Shown piece by piece: positions 1 to 7,779 of a stretch of 54,883 nucleotides of DNA. The translations under genes and the position numbers were made by a program. The DNA is from an uncultured Eubacteriales bacterium (GTDB lineage Bacteria > Bacillota > Clostridia > Oscillospirales > Oscillospiraceae), in assembly GCA_900545805.1 (NCBI GenBank), contig URAL01000008.1, positions 1 to 54,883 of the forward strand, written 5' to 3'. Below the pieces are notes generated by a model. It saw only the letters and a list, made by a program, of their open reading frames with translations, was not told the origin of the DNA and ran no database searches. The stretch's first letter is position 1. Every line of letters begins with the position of its first letter.

Positions 1-120
1 TTGAGGCTTCAATGAGTCTTTATTGCGGCGGCCCGACCGGTGACATTGTACCGGGGTGGGGTTCATCGCAGTAAACAACGTTGTTTGACCTACACAGGCG
101 CCAACAGCTCCGATATATCG
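1..120 (+). ncRNA. Possible 3' part of a structured non-coding RNA (tentative)
   Basis: No gene is visible in the first 160 bases. The stretch holds a short hairpin (CCGGT pairing with ACCGG near 36-54) and a 14-base palindrome, AAACAACGTTGTTT, at 73-86, and then leads into a small gene. The dense pairing without coding signal suggests the end of a structured RNA that starts before the window; a 6S-like RNA is one guess from general appearance only. Strand is assumed, not shown. Confidence 0.2.
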
Positions 121-162
121 AACTGTTTGGCATCAATAACAGCTCAAAAAGGAGAAACGCTA

Positions 163-321
163 ATGTGCAATTTCTGCAAAAAGTCCGTTAAGCTGTTTAG
201 CACGGTAGTCGGCGTTCTGTTCGTAGTTTATTTCTGGAACCTCGATCAGAAGGTGCTCGGCTGGGCATACAAGCAGGTTAACACTATGTTCGACAGAAAG
301 CCTGTTGACATTAAGTTCTGA
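163..321 (+). CDS. 52-residue small protein with N-terminal CxxC and one membrane segment
   Basis: I do not recognise this protein. The ATG at 163 was chosen because AAAGGAG lies nine bases upstream; the frame stays open further upstream but without a ribosome site. It starts with MCNFCKK (a CxxC pair at residues 2-5), followed by a hydrophobic run at about residues 11-26 that would span a membrane once, and a short basic tail ending DRKPVDIKF. It stands alone on the plus strand between the possible RNA and a terminator pair, facing yebC. Function unknown; a small membrane peptide is the plain reading. Confidence 0.6.
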   Translation: MCNFCKKSVKLFSTVVGVLFVVYFWNLDQKVLGWAYKQVNTMFDRKPVDIKF

Positions 322-333
322 TTTTAAAAGCAG

Positions 334-368
334 TACCGGCGCATGTCCCACATCATGCGCCGGTATTT
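334..368 (+). terminator. Hairpin terminator after the small CxxC gene
   Basis: A 12-bp perfect stem (334-345 with 354-365) with an 8-base loop lies 12 bases after the stop codon. It is followed only by TTT, so termination may be partial; a second, stronger hairpin follows directly. Confidence 0.55.
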
Positions 369-380
369 CCATGCTCAAAG

Positions 381-424
381 CTAAAAATACAGAGGCAAGC
401 AAACGCTTGCCTCTGTATTTTTAG
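381..424. terminator. Bidirectional intrinsic terminator between the small gene and yebC
   Basis: A 20-bp perfect inverted repeat (381-400 with 405-424) with loop AAAC. The arms end in CTAAAAA and TTTTTAG, giving a U-run in both directions. It separates convergent transcripts: the plus-strand small gene and minus-strand yebC. Confidence 0.85.
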
Positions 425-452
425 CTTGCAGAGAGTATTGCCCTTATTTTGC

Positions 453-1187
453 TTACTCTTCCCAGTTGTGCCAGACGTTCTGAACATCGTCGTTATCCTC
501 GAACATATCGAGCATTTTCTGCATATTCTTGATATCGTCCTCATTCGTGAGCTTTATGTAGCCGTTCTGGGGCAGCATTTCGACCTGCGCCGAAAGGAGC
601 TTATAGCCTGCGGCGGTGATCTTATCCGCAACGGGGGCTACATCGTCGGGAGCGGTGTAGACGATAAAGGTCTCACCGTCGGGCTCGAAATCATCCGCGC
701 CGCAGTCCAGTACCTCCATCATCACCTCGTCCTCGTCGAGCTCTTCGTCCTCATTGTCGATAACGATAACGCCCTTTTTATCAAATGACCAGGAAACGCA
801 GTTGGCAGCGCCGAGGTTTCCGCCGTACTTGTCGAAATAGTGGCGTATCTCGCCTGCCGTGCGGTTGCGATTATCTGTCATTGTCTCAACTATGACGGCG
901 ACGCCGGAGGGACCGTAGCCTTCGTAAACGATCTTCTCGTAGTTATCGGTGTTGCCTGCACCCAGCGCTTTATCTATGGTGCGCTTTATGTTATCGTTGG
1001 GCATATTCGCCGCCTTTGCCTTGGTAATGACCGCTGCAAGGCGCGAGTTGTTATTCGGGTCGCCGCTGCCGCCTTCCTTGACGGCGACGATCATTTCACG
1101 GGCGATCTTAGTAAACGCCTGAGCGCGCTTTGCGTCAGCCGCGCCCTTGGTTTTCTGTATATTATGCCATTTGGAATGTCCGGACAT
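453..1187 (-). CDS. yebC: YebC/PmpR family regulatory protein
   Basis: This is a 244-residue member of the YebC/PmpR (TACO1) family, long called a transcriptional regulator and more recently linked to easing ribosome stalling at proline stretches. The N-terminus MSGHSKWHNIQ and the following KTKGAADAKRA are family signatures, and length is normal (about 240-250). The middle has the usual acidic stretch (DNEDEELDEDE). A ribosome site GAGGAG stands ahead of the ATG and a good sigmaA promoter ahead of that. It is a single-gene unit ending at the shared terminator at 381-424. Identity is secure; the molecular role is family knowledge. Confidence 0.95.
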   Translation of the reverse strand: MSGHSKWHNIQKTKGAADAKRAQAFTKIAREMIVAVKEGGSGDPNNNSRLAAVITKAKAANMPNDNIKRTIDKALGAGNTDNYEKIVYEGYGPSGVAVIVETMTDNRNRTAGEIRHYFDKYGGNLGAANCVSWSFDKKGVIVIDNEDEELDEDEVMMEVLDCGADDFEPDGETFIVYTAPDDVAPVADKITAAGYKLLSAQVEMLPQNGYIKLTNEDDIKNMQKMLDMFEDNDDVQNVWHNWEE

Positions 1188-1232
1188 ATAAAACAGCTCC
1201 TCTAATAGTATTATTGCGAATTAACGGCAATT

Positions 1233-1261
1233 ATTTTACCACAAACTCACGTTCATGACAA
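1233..1261 (-). promoter_or_regulatory. sigmaA promoter of yebC
   Basis: On the minus strand TTGTCA (-35), a 17-base spacer and TAAAAT (-10) preceded by TGG, an extended -10. The -10 is about 45 bases ahead of the yebC start codon. Confidence 0.7.
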
Positions 1262-1273
1262 GGATAAATTGAA

Positions 1274-2503
1274 TCACTGTATCTTACGGCACTCGAGATA
1301 ATAGCGCTTATCGTTGCCGTGGCCGATGGAAAAGCTTTTTTTCGGAAACGGTCCGCTTTTCATGACCGAGCCGAACAGCTCCGACTTTTCCATGCGCGGC
1401 AGAAGTATGCCCGCGCAGCCGAAGCGCTGAGCCATTTCGACGCACTCGCAGTCGCCGTGGATGTAGTCAATATATCCGCCGTGACGCTCGGTGTACGCCT
1501 TGCAGAAATCCTCGCACCTGCCGATAAGCTGGCCTATAGTGAGACCGGATATATTAAAGCGCTCGATACCCTCGCCGGTCACAAGGTCAATGCTCCTGCC
1601 CTCACCCTCATTCTCGATGAAAAATGCTTTTGCCTCGGCGAAAAAGTCAACCGGGTCAGTGTCGAAAATGACCTTGTGTATGGGTTCAAAGCTTATTGAC
1701 GCATCGTGGATATTAACAAGCTCGGCGAGCGCATAGCGAGCCGGGGCACTCTCACGTTCTGCCTCGGGGAGGGTCTTTTTGACCTCCTCCCAGTGGAGCT
1801 TTGCCGCGGCAAGGCTGTGGTTCCCGTCGCCCATGGCAAAGACTATTGCATTATCCGCAGTTGCGTATTTGCGGCGCAGAACATCCTCCTCGCCAAGCTT
1901 CTCAGCCGCCCTTGCGAGCTTATCGTTATCCTTAACAAGCCAGCCGACGATGCTGCCGCCGTCCTGCATGAGCTCAAAATCGTATACCCTCTCCCCTTTT
2001 GTTACAGAGGAAAAGACTATATCGTCGGGATCGTCCATGAATATCATGATATGCGGCATCTCAAGCGGTGCATTTCGACGTATCTTCACGCGCGGCGGGA
2101 GCCTGTCCTCAACCGTGTGCTCGGTCGCGCGGATGGGGCTGTGAGTACCTTCTGCCCATTCATAGGCTTCGAGGTCGAACATACCCACTATTCCGCGGCG
2201 TACTGCGCCGTTTTTGAGTGTGCGCTCAAGATAGATGTAGCTGTCGGGATATGCTTTGAAAACACCGGTGTTGAGATATCGCTGCATTGTGGTGTTAATT
2301 TTTACGCTCTCCGTCTCCGGATCCTTCGTGCTGAGCTCAGCCTCCGGCAGTATCATATTGAGCGTAGACGGCGCATCGCCGACTATGGCTCGCACCTGCT
2401 GCCAGTATTCGGGCTCCGACGTGAACTGATCGCAGGCGACAACGCTCCAGCGGTGCATATCTCCGATGGGCAAAAGGATGTCGGCCGGTTTGAATATTCT
2501 CAT
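1274..2503 (-). CDS. DUF1015 family protein
   Basis: The protein belongs to the DUF1015 family, conserved in anaerobes; no biochemical role is established that I can name. Starting at MRIFKPADIL it has 409 residues. The family hallmark GDGNHS is at about residues 225-230, and the N-terminal VVACDQFTSEPEYW block is also typical. I chose the ATG at 2503 over one ten codons upstream because GGAGGTGC precedes it and it overlaps the stop of the upstream Nudix gene as TAATG, a sign of translational coupling. It is the last gene of a glpK-Nudix-DUF1015 unit. Substrate and partners unknown. Confidence 0.85.
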   Translation of the reverse strand: MRIFKPADILLPIGDMHRWSVVACDQFTSEPEYWQQVRAIVGDAPSTLNMILPEAELSTKDPETESVKINTTMQRYLNTGVFKAYPDSYIYLERTLKNGAVRRGIVGMFDLEAYEWAEGTHSPIRATEHTVEDRLPPRVKIRRNAPLEMPHIMIFMDDPDDIVFSSVTKGERVYDFELMQDGGSIVGWLVKDNDKLARAAEKLGEEDVLRRKYATADNAIVFAMGDGNHSLAAAKLHWEEVKKTLPEAERESAPARYALAELVNIHDASISFEPIHKVIFDTDPVDFFAEAKAFFIENEGEGRSIDLVTGEGIERFNISGLTIGQLIGRCEDFCKAYTERHGGYIDYIHGDCECVEMAQRFGCAGILLPRMEKSELFGSVMKSGPFPKKSFSIGHGNDKRYYLECRKIQ

Positions 2504-3072
2504 TACAGCACCTCCAGGGCTATCTGCGTCCATGTCTCCATACTGTCGAAATTATCTTGCAGCTCACGCTTTGTCATCCACAGGCCCTCGAGCTTTTCCG
2601 TCTCCTTGACGGAAACCTCTCCCTCGACGGGCAAAGTAAAGCATGCGCCGAGGTGGACGCTTCCGACGGCGTTGGAGTCGTCGTTTATAAAGCCGCATGG
2701 CGTGAGCTCGCCGTGAGTATCCAGCTCGACCTCCTCATGTATTTCGCGCCAGAGGCCGCGCATGAGCAGGTCTCCCTGCTCGTCAACCGGATTGATGTGA
2801 CCGCCGATGCCGATGGATATTTTGCCGTGAAGGCGCGACTCGCCGCCCTTATTGAGCCTGCGGGTCACAAAAATCTCATTGCCGCGGCGAAGGATCACAT
2901 AGGGTATGATCTGCTTGAAGTCCGGGCGCTCCTCGGCCTCGGGGCGCAGCATAAACTCATGCTCCTTTTTGATGATATCAAAAAGCTCCCCAGTGCGTTC
3001 GGTTATAAGACCGTTGCGGCCGGATATATACTGCTCGATTTTTTCTCGCTGTACAACCAATACCTGTTCCAT
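2503..3072 (-). CDS. Nudix-like hydrolase (MutT-type phosphoesterase)
   Basis: A 189-residue protein with a variant Nudix box: glycines at 90-91, an acidic stretch, then REIHEEVEL at about 109-117, matching the REUxEE core that binds metal in Nudix pyrophosphohydrolases. Spacing between the first glycine and the first glutamate is longer than the classic box. It resembles the 'predicted phosphoesterase (MutT family)' group; the substrate is unknown. The ATG at 3072 overlaps the glpK stop (TAATG), which favours it over a GTG four codons upstream. Co-transcription with glpK and a DUF1015 gene suggests a metabolic housekeeping role, but this is inference. Confidence 0.75.
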   Translation of the reverse strand: MEQVLVVQREKIEQYISGRNGLITERTGELFDIIKKEHEFMLRPEAEERPDFKQIIPYVILRRGNEIFVTRRLNKGGESRLHGKISIGIGGHINPVDEQGDLLMRGLWREIHEEVELDTHGELTPCGFINDDSNAVGSVHLGACFTLPVEGEVSVKETEKLEGLWMTKRELQDNFDSMETWTQIALEVL

Positions 3073-4574
3073 TATTCTTCCCACTTTGCCGCTCTTTCAA
3101 CTGCACGCAGCCAATTCTTATACAGTGCCTGCGCCTCGCCCTCGAACATCTGCGGAGTAAACACTCTGTCCGACTCGCGGATATCAGCGATATCCCTTAT
3201 ATCGCTCCACACGCCGACTGCAAGACCGGCGAGGAACGCCGCGCCGAAGGCCGTGGTCTCGACCATCTTGGGGCGGTCGATCGGCTTGCGGAGAATATCC
3301 GACTGGAACTGCATCATAAAATTATTGACCGATGCTCCGCCGTCTACTCGCAGAACGCTCAGTGGCTCTCCCGCATCCTGCTCCATCGCGTCGAGCAGGT
3401 CCTTGACCTGATAGGTTATGCCCTCAAGCGCGGCACGGACGATATGTGCCTTTGTAGAGCCGCGGGTAAGGCCGACGATAGCTCCGCGGGCGTACATATC
3501 CCAGCGCGGTGCGCCGAGACCCGTAAAGGCCGAGACGAGGTACACGCCGCCGTTGTCGGCCACGGAGGTCGCAAGCGCCTCGCACTCGGAGCTCGTGTTT
3601 AAAAGACCGACCTCGTCGCGAAGCCACTGAATGGAGCTTCCGGCGTTAAATACGCTGCCCTCAAGGGCGTATGTCGTCTTGCCGCCTATTGACCACGCGA
3701 CGCTCGTAACAAGTCCGCTTGCGCTGCGCACGGACTGCTCGCCCGTGTTCAGAAGCGTGAAGCAGCCTGTTCCGTATGTATTCTTCGCCTGACCCTTTTC
3801 AATACAGCCCTGGCCTATGAGCGCCGCTGCCTGATCTCCGGCTGAGCCGCACACCGGAATTCCCGCAAGCATTTCAAGCCCCGTTATTCCGGGTGCTACC
3901 TTGCCGTAGATCATTGACGACGGTACAGGCGTCGGGAGCATGGACATGGGTATACCGAGCCTGCCACACAGCGTTTCGTCCCACTTGAGCTCGTTTATGT
4001 CAAACAGCATCGTGCGTGAGCAGTTTGAGTAATCGGACACATGCGCCTTGCCGCCGGTAAGATTCCATATGAGCCAGGAGTCTACGTTGCCGAACAGCAG
4101 CTCGCCGCGCTCGGCCTTTTCGCGTGCACCGTCTACATTGTCGAGTATCCACTTGATCTTCGTGCCGGAAAAGTACGCGTCGATGAGAAGTCCGGTCTTA
4201 TCGCGGATGTAATCACCGATGCCCTCTGCCTCGAGTTCATCGCAGATCGGTGCTGTTCTTCTGCACTGCCAGACGATGGCGTTATATATGGGCTTTCCGG
4301 TATTCTTATCCCAGACGATTGCCGTCTCGCGCTGATTTGTTATGCCTATACCGGCTATGTCGGTCGGTGAAAGCCCGCTTTTTTCAAAGGCCTCTGCAAA
4401 GGCGCGAAGCTGAGTCTCCAATATGACCATGGGGTCGTGCTCGACCCAACCGGGCTTGGGGTAAATCTGCGGGAAAGGGTACTGCGCTATCGTGACAGGC
4501 CTACCCTTTGCGTCAAAAACTATGGCTCGCGAGCTCGTCGTTCCCTGATCGAGCGCGACAACATAACCGTTCAT
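3072..4574 (-). CDS. glpK: Glycerol kinase
   Basis: This cytoplasmic FGGY-family kinase phosphorylates glycerol to sn-glycerol 3-phosphate using ATP. The 500-residue product has the usual length and starts MNGYVVALDQGTTSSRA, with the DQGTTS phosphate-binding motif at 9-14. Other family blocks are seen: GITNQRETAIVWD, GKAHVSDYSNCSRT and the GTGCFTLLNTG loop. The ATG at 4574 follows GGAGGTAGGCTA, a strong ribosome site, so upstream in-frame ATGs are dismissed. No glycerol facilitator or glycerol-3-phosphate dehydrogenase is next to it. It heads a unit with the Nudix and DUF1015 genes. Confident call. Confidence 0.96.
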   Translation of the reverse strand: MNGYVVALDQGTTSSRAIVFDAKGRPVTIAQYPFPQIYPKPGWVEHDPMVILETQLRAFAEAFEKSGLSPTDIAGIGITNQRETAIVWDKNTGKPIYNAIVWQCRRTAPICDELEAEGIGDYIRDKTGLLIDAYFSGTKIKWILDNVDGAREKAERGELLFGNVDSWLIWNLTGGKAHVSDYSNCSRTMLFDINELKWDETLCGRLGIPMSMLPTPVPSSMIYGKVAPGITGLEMLAGIPVCGSAGDQAAALIGQGCIEKGQAKNTYGTGCFTLLNTGEQSVRSASGLVTSVAWSIGGKTTYALEGSVFNAGSSIQWLRDEVGLLNTSSECEALATSVADNGGVYLVSAFTGLGAPRWDMYARGAIVGLTRGSTKAHIVRAALEGITYQVKDLLDAMEQDAGEPLSVLRVDGGASVNNFMMQFQSDILRKPIDRPKMVETTAFGAAFLAGLAVGVWSDIRDIADIRESDRVFTPQMFEGEAQALYKNWLRAVERAAKWEE

Positions 4575-4607
4575 TAGCCTACCTCCATACTCATTCTGCT
4601 GATTTCG

Positions 4608-4635
4608 TTGCAATTTGCCGCAATTATGCTATAAT
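4608..4635 (+). promoter_or_regulatory. sigmaA promoter of the alpha/beta hydrolase gene
   Basis: TTGCAA (-35), a 16-base spacer and a perfect TATAAT preceded by TGC (extended -10). The start codon lies about 30 bases downstream after GGAGGGGA. Confidence 0.7.
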
Positions 4636-4666
4636 TTAATAATAACATATACGGAGGGGATTTTCC

Positions 4667-5596
4667 ATGCCTAGTTTCAATGATTTTTATTTTAATTCAA
4701 GCACCGGCAAGAACCGCATCCATGTCCGCCGCTGCGTTCCAGACGGAGATATCAGAGGCGTCGTTCAGATAATGCACGGCATTGCCGAGTACATCAACAG
4801 ATATGATGATTTCATGTCCTTTTTGGCGTCCAACGGCTTTGTCGCCCTCGGCACAGACCATCTCGGTCACGGCAAAAGCATTGAAACGCCCGAGCAGAAG
4901 GGCTTTTTCGCCGAGAAAAACGGCTGGGACTATATCATTAAGGACGAGGAGATACTCCGTCTTGCGATGAAGCATACCTACCCCGGCGTTCCGTTTATCC
5001 TGTTCGGTCACAGCATGGGCAGCTTTATGGCACGCACTCACCTTATCCGCTATCCCGGCGCGTTTGACGCGGCCATCATCAGCGGCACGGGCAATCAGGG
5101 CGCGGCGCTCGTTAACGGCGGCCTTTTTATGGGAAACCTCGTGACCTCGCTCAAGGGACCGCATCATTACAGTAAGTTTCTCAACAATCTTGCATTTGGA
5201 AGCTACAACAAGATATACGATAGCCCGCGCACGGAGTATGACTGGCTTACGAGAAACACCGAGGCCGTTGACAAGTACATAGCCGATCCGCTGTGCGGCT
5301 TTATCCCCTCGTGCAGCCTGTTCAGGGATATGATGACCGGCGTTAAGTTCATTACAAACGTCGATAATCTCAGGGCGATGAAAAAGGATATACCCGTTTA
5401 CTTCATGTCCGGCGACAAGGACCCTGTCGGCGAGTGCGGCAAGGGCGTGAAGCTTGCGTATGAGAATTTCAAGAAGGCCGGCATGAAGGATGTCAGTATT
5501 AAGCTCTACAAGGACGGCCGCCACGAGATGTTAAACGAGATAAACAATCAGGAGGTCTACGCCGATATCCTGAGCTGGATAAACAGCAGGATCTGA
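4667..5596 (+). CDS. Alpha/beta hydrolase, monoacylglycerol-lipase-like (serine aminopeptidase S33 fold)
   Basis: A 309-residue cytoplasmic serine hydrolase. The nucleophile elbow GHSMGS puts the catalytic serine at 116; GDKDPVG supplies the acid at about 252 and GRHEMLNE the histidine at 286, so a full triad is present. The oxyanion region IMHGIAEY (35-42) and DHLGHGKS (64-71) match the lysophospholipase/monoacylglycerol lipase group. No signal peptide is seen. It is divergent from glpK, which fits release of glycerol from monoacylglycerols as a source of GlpK substrate, but that link is inference. It has its own promoter and a hairpin terminator. Confidence 0.85.
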   Translation: MPSFNDFYFNSSTGKNRIHVRRCVPDGDIRGVVQIMHGIAEYINRYDDFMSFLASNGFVALGTDHLGHGKSIETPEQKGFFAEKNGWDYIIKDEEILRLAMKHTYPGVPFILFGHSMGSFMARTHLIRYPGAFDAAIISGTGNQGAALVNGGLFMGNLVTSLKGPHHYSKFLNNLAFGSYNKIYDSPRTEYDWLTRNTEAVDKYIADPLCGFIPSCSLFRDMMTGVKFITNVDNLRAMKKDIPVYFMSGDKDPVGECGKGVKLAYENFKKAGMKDVSIKLYKDGRHEMLNEINNQEVYADILSWINSRI

Positions 5597-5608
5597 TAGA
5601 AGCAAGAT

Positions 5609-5635
5609 GCACCGCACGGGTTCTCCGTGCGGTGC
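5609..5635 (+). terminator. Hairpin terminator after the alpha/beta hydrolase gene
   Basis: An 11-bp GC-rich perfect stem (GCACCGCACGG with CCGTGCGGTGC) and a 5-base loop, 12 bases after the stop codon. The following bases are GGCGTATTTT, a weak U-run. Confidence 0.65.
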
Positions 5636-5682
5636 GGCGTATTTTGTGGGGCACTGCTTAGCTCTTTTCTATTGACATGTTG

Positions 5683-5712
5683 AAAGGCTAAGGAGCATCT
5701 CCTCAGCCTTTT
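5683..5712. terminator. Hairpin between the hydrolase gene and ftsZ
   Basis: Imperfect inverted repeat AAGGCTaAGGAG / CTCCTcAGCCTT with a short loop. TTTT follows on the plus strand and TTTC on the minus strand, so it can serve either convergent transcript. Its sequence resembles the hairpin at 18300-18327. Confidence 0.55.
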
Positions 5713-5729
5713 ATGTTGCTATTGATATT

Positions 5730-6878
5730 TTAATTATTTGCGTTGAAGATCTTAAAGATGCTGTCGAAGGGGTCTTCCTCGCCGGCGGGCTTTGCGGCCT
5801 CCTCGGGCTTCTTCTCGGCTGCCTTTTCACTTGCCGCTGTGAACATGCCCTGCTGCTTTTCAAATGCGGGTTCGGCCTTCTTGGGGGCTGCTGCCTGCTG
5901 GGCAGGCTGCTTGGCGGTGGGCGCTTCCTCAAAGCCGGTGGCTATGACGGTAACGCGGATCTCGTCCTGCATGGACTCATCAAACGTTGCGCCGAAGATG
6001 ATGTTCGCGTCGGGATGAGCGGCCTCCTGAACGAGGTTTGCAGCCGCCTCGACGTCCTCAAGTCCCATATCCTCGGAGCCGGTGATGTTAATGAGCACGC
6101 CGTGTGCGCCGTTTATCGAGGTCTCCATAAGCGGGCTTGCGACTGCCATACGGGCGGCGTCCTCCGCCTTGCCCTTGCCTGCTGCGCGGCCGACGCCCAT
6201 GTGAGCAAAGCCGGCGTTCTTCATGATGCAGGTGACATCGGCAAAGTCGAGGTTTATAAATCCTGTGTTCTTGATAAGATCGGAAATGCTGGTGACGGCC
6301 TGACGGAGCACATCGTCGGCTATCTCAAACGCATTCGCGAGAGTGACCTTCTGATCGGTCGCATACTTAAGGCGGTCGTTGGGGATTATCAGCAGAGAGT
6401 CGACCTTGCCGAGCAGCTCCTTAATGCCCTCGTTTGCCTGATCCATGCGGCGCTTACCCTCGAACTTGAAGGGCTTTGTTACGACACCGACGGTGAGTAT
6501 TCCGGCCTCGCGTGCGATATCCGCAACTGTGGGAGCGGCTCCCGTGCCCGTGCCGCCGCCCATACCGGCGGTGATGAACACCATATCGGACTCTTCAACA
6601 GACTTGGCGATATTGTTGCGGCTCTCCTCCGCGCTTTTCTTGCCGACCTCGGGATCAGAGCCGGCGCCCTGACCGTGGGTCAGCTTTTCGCCTATCTGAA
6701 TTTTCTGATCCGCATTTGAGCCTGCGAGCGCCTGTTTATCGGTGTTGACTGCTATGAACTCAACGCCCTGAGTTCCGGACTTGACCATTCTATTTACGAC
6801 GTTGTTACCGGCGCCGCCGATACCAACGACCTTTATAGTTACAACATTTTCAGGGCCTACTTCGGCTTTGAAATCCAT
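5730..6878 (-). CDS. ftsZ: Cell division protein FtsZ
   Basis: The tubulin-like GTPase that forms the division ring. The 382-residue product has the GTP-binding signature GGGTGTG at 107-113, the N-terminal GIGGAGNNVVNR loop and the T7-loop sequence NLDFADV that completes the active site between subunits. After about residue 320 comes an Ala/Lys/Glu-rich linker. The very C-terminus reads DPFDSIFKIFNANN, unlike the DIPxFLR peptide with which many FtsZ proteins bind FtsA, ZipA or SepF. It is the last gene of the dcw cluster, 128 bases after ftsQ, with a promoter of its own in that gap. No ftsA precedes it. Confidence 0.98.
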   Translation of the reverse strand: MDFKAEVGPENVVTIKVVGIGGAGNNVVNRMVKSGTQGVEFIAVNTDKQALAGSNADQKIQIGEKLTHGQGAGSDPEVGKKSAEESRNNIAKSVEESDMVFITAGMGGGTGTGAAPTVADIAREAGILTVGVVTKPFKFEGKRRMDQANEGIKELLGKVDSLLIIPNDRLKYATDQKVTLANAFEIADDVLRQAVTSISDLIKNTGFINLDFADVTCIMKNAGFAHMGVGRAAGKGKAEDAARMAVASPLMETSINGAHGVLINITGSEDMGLEDVEAAANLVQEAAHPDANIIFGATFDESMQDEIRVTVIATGFEEAPTAKQPAQQAAAPKKAEPAFEKQQGMFTAASEKAAEKKPEEAAKPAGEEDPFDSIFKIFNANN

Positions 6879-6946
6879 TTTGTTTCCTCCAGTACTGTTA
6901 TTTGAAGATGCGGCATGCGCCGCAGTCGTTTTTCGCGATATGTAAC

Positions 6947-6975
6947 ATTTTATAACTTTTTGGCCGCAAGGTCAA
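6947..6975 (-). promoter_or_regulatory. sigmaA promoter of ftsZ
   Basis: On the minus strand TTGACC (-35), a 17-base spacer and TAAAAT (-10). The leader contains a small hairpin, TGCGGC/GCCGCA with loop ATGC, at 6909-6924, before GGAGG and the ATG. This lets ftsZ be expressed apart from the upstream wall genes. Confidence 0.8.
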
Positions 6976-7006
6976 TAGATTTTTACACCGCTATGTAAAC
7001 AAAGTA

Positions 7007-7777
7007 TTAATTCGGGTTGAAAACAACCTTGTCGCCCTCAGACACGTCAAGCGTTCCGGCATCATCGGCCGAAAGCTGCGAGGCCGCCGACAACATCTTT
7101 CCGAATTTGTATTCGGTATTGTCTGTAGCTCCGAGCTTGACCAGAAAACGGCCGTCATACTCAAGCGTCGGATTTGCAGCGTCGCTCATATCGATAGCCG
7201 TGACCTTGCCGACAAGGCCGCGTGCCTGCACCTGATAGAGTATATCCGTTAAATAGGCAAGCTTATTCTCCTCGCCGGAGGCGGCCTTTATATACTCACC
7301 CGTCGCCGCATCCGAAACGCTTATGCCGCTTATAATGGCTATATGTGCGCTGTCCTCAAGGCTTATATTGCTCAGAAGCTTGCCGCTGCTGCTGAGCGAC
7401 CACAGCTCGTCCCCGACCTTTACGCAGCCGACGGCCTTGCTCTCTGTGACTTCGATGATGACAAGATTCGGCAGACCGCGATTTATACGGACAGAGTCCA
7501 CATACGGCAGCTTTACCGCGACGCGGCTTCCGGCGGCGATACCGTTTATGAAAAACAGGTTATCGCCCTTTTCAATGCCGGAAGCCTTTATAACCTCGTC
7601 GGCAGTGTAGATAGAGTTTCCCTTCACCTCAATGCGCGAGACCTTGAAGAACACACTCATTATGAAGATCAGCGCAACGACAACAAGAAAAAACGTAAGC
7701 GGTCGATTCACATTGCGCGTGAGCTTCGGCTTATAAGGATCCTCGCGCTTGCGGTAATAATCATTAGCATTTGCCAT
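7007..7777 (-). CDS. ftsQ: Cell division protein FtsQ/DivIB
   Basis: A 256-residue bitopic membrane protein of the divisome, which in other bacteria scaffolds FtsL and FtsB/DivIC. A cytoplasmic lead of about 26 mostly basic residues (YYRKREDPYKPK) is followed by a single membrane segment (about 27-45) and the POTRA domain starting VSRIEVKGNSIYTADEVIKA. The rest is the extracellular beta domain. Low sequence conservation is normal here; the topology, POTRA motif and place between murA and ftsZ make the call. Three bases separate its ATG from the murA stop. Confidence 0.88.
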   Translation of the reverse strand: MANANDYYRKREDPYKPKLTRNVNRPLTFFLVVVALIFIMSVFFKVSRIEVKGNSIYTADEVIKASGIEKGDNLFFINGIAAGSRVAVKLPYVDSVRINRGLPNLVIIEVTESKAVGCVKVGDELWSLSSSGKLLSNISLEDSAHIAIISGISVSDAATGEYIKAASGEENKLAYLTDILYQVQARGLVGKVTAIDMSDAANPTLEYDGRFLVKLGATDNTEYKFGKMLSAASQLSADDAGTLDVSEGDKVVFNPN

Positions 7778-7779
7778 TT

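Noticed and set aside
1706..2716. A 336-codon plus-strand frame across the DUF1015 and Nudix genes
   Set aside because: Spans two real minus-strand genes and shows no domain; GC-rich codon bias opens such frames.
4697..5524. A 275-codon open frame on the minus strand within the alpha/beta hydrolase gene
   Set aside because: Antisense shadow of a gene with a full catalytic triad; no ribosome site or recognisable domain.
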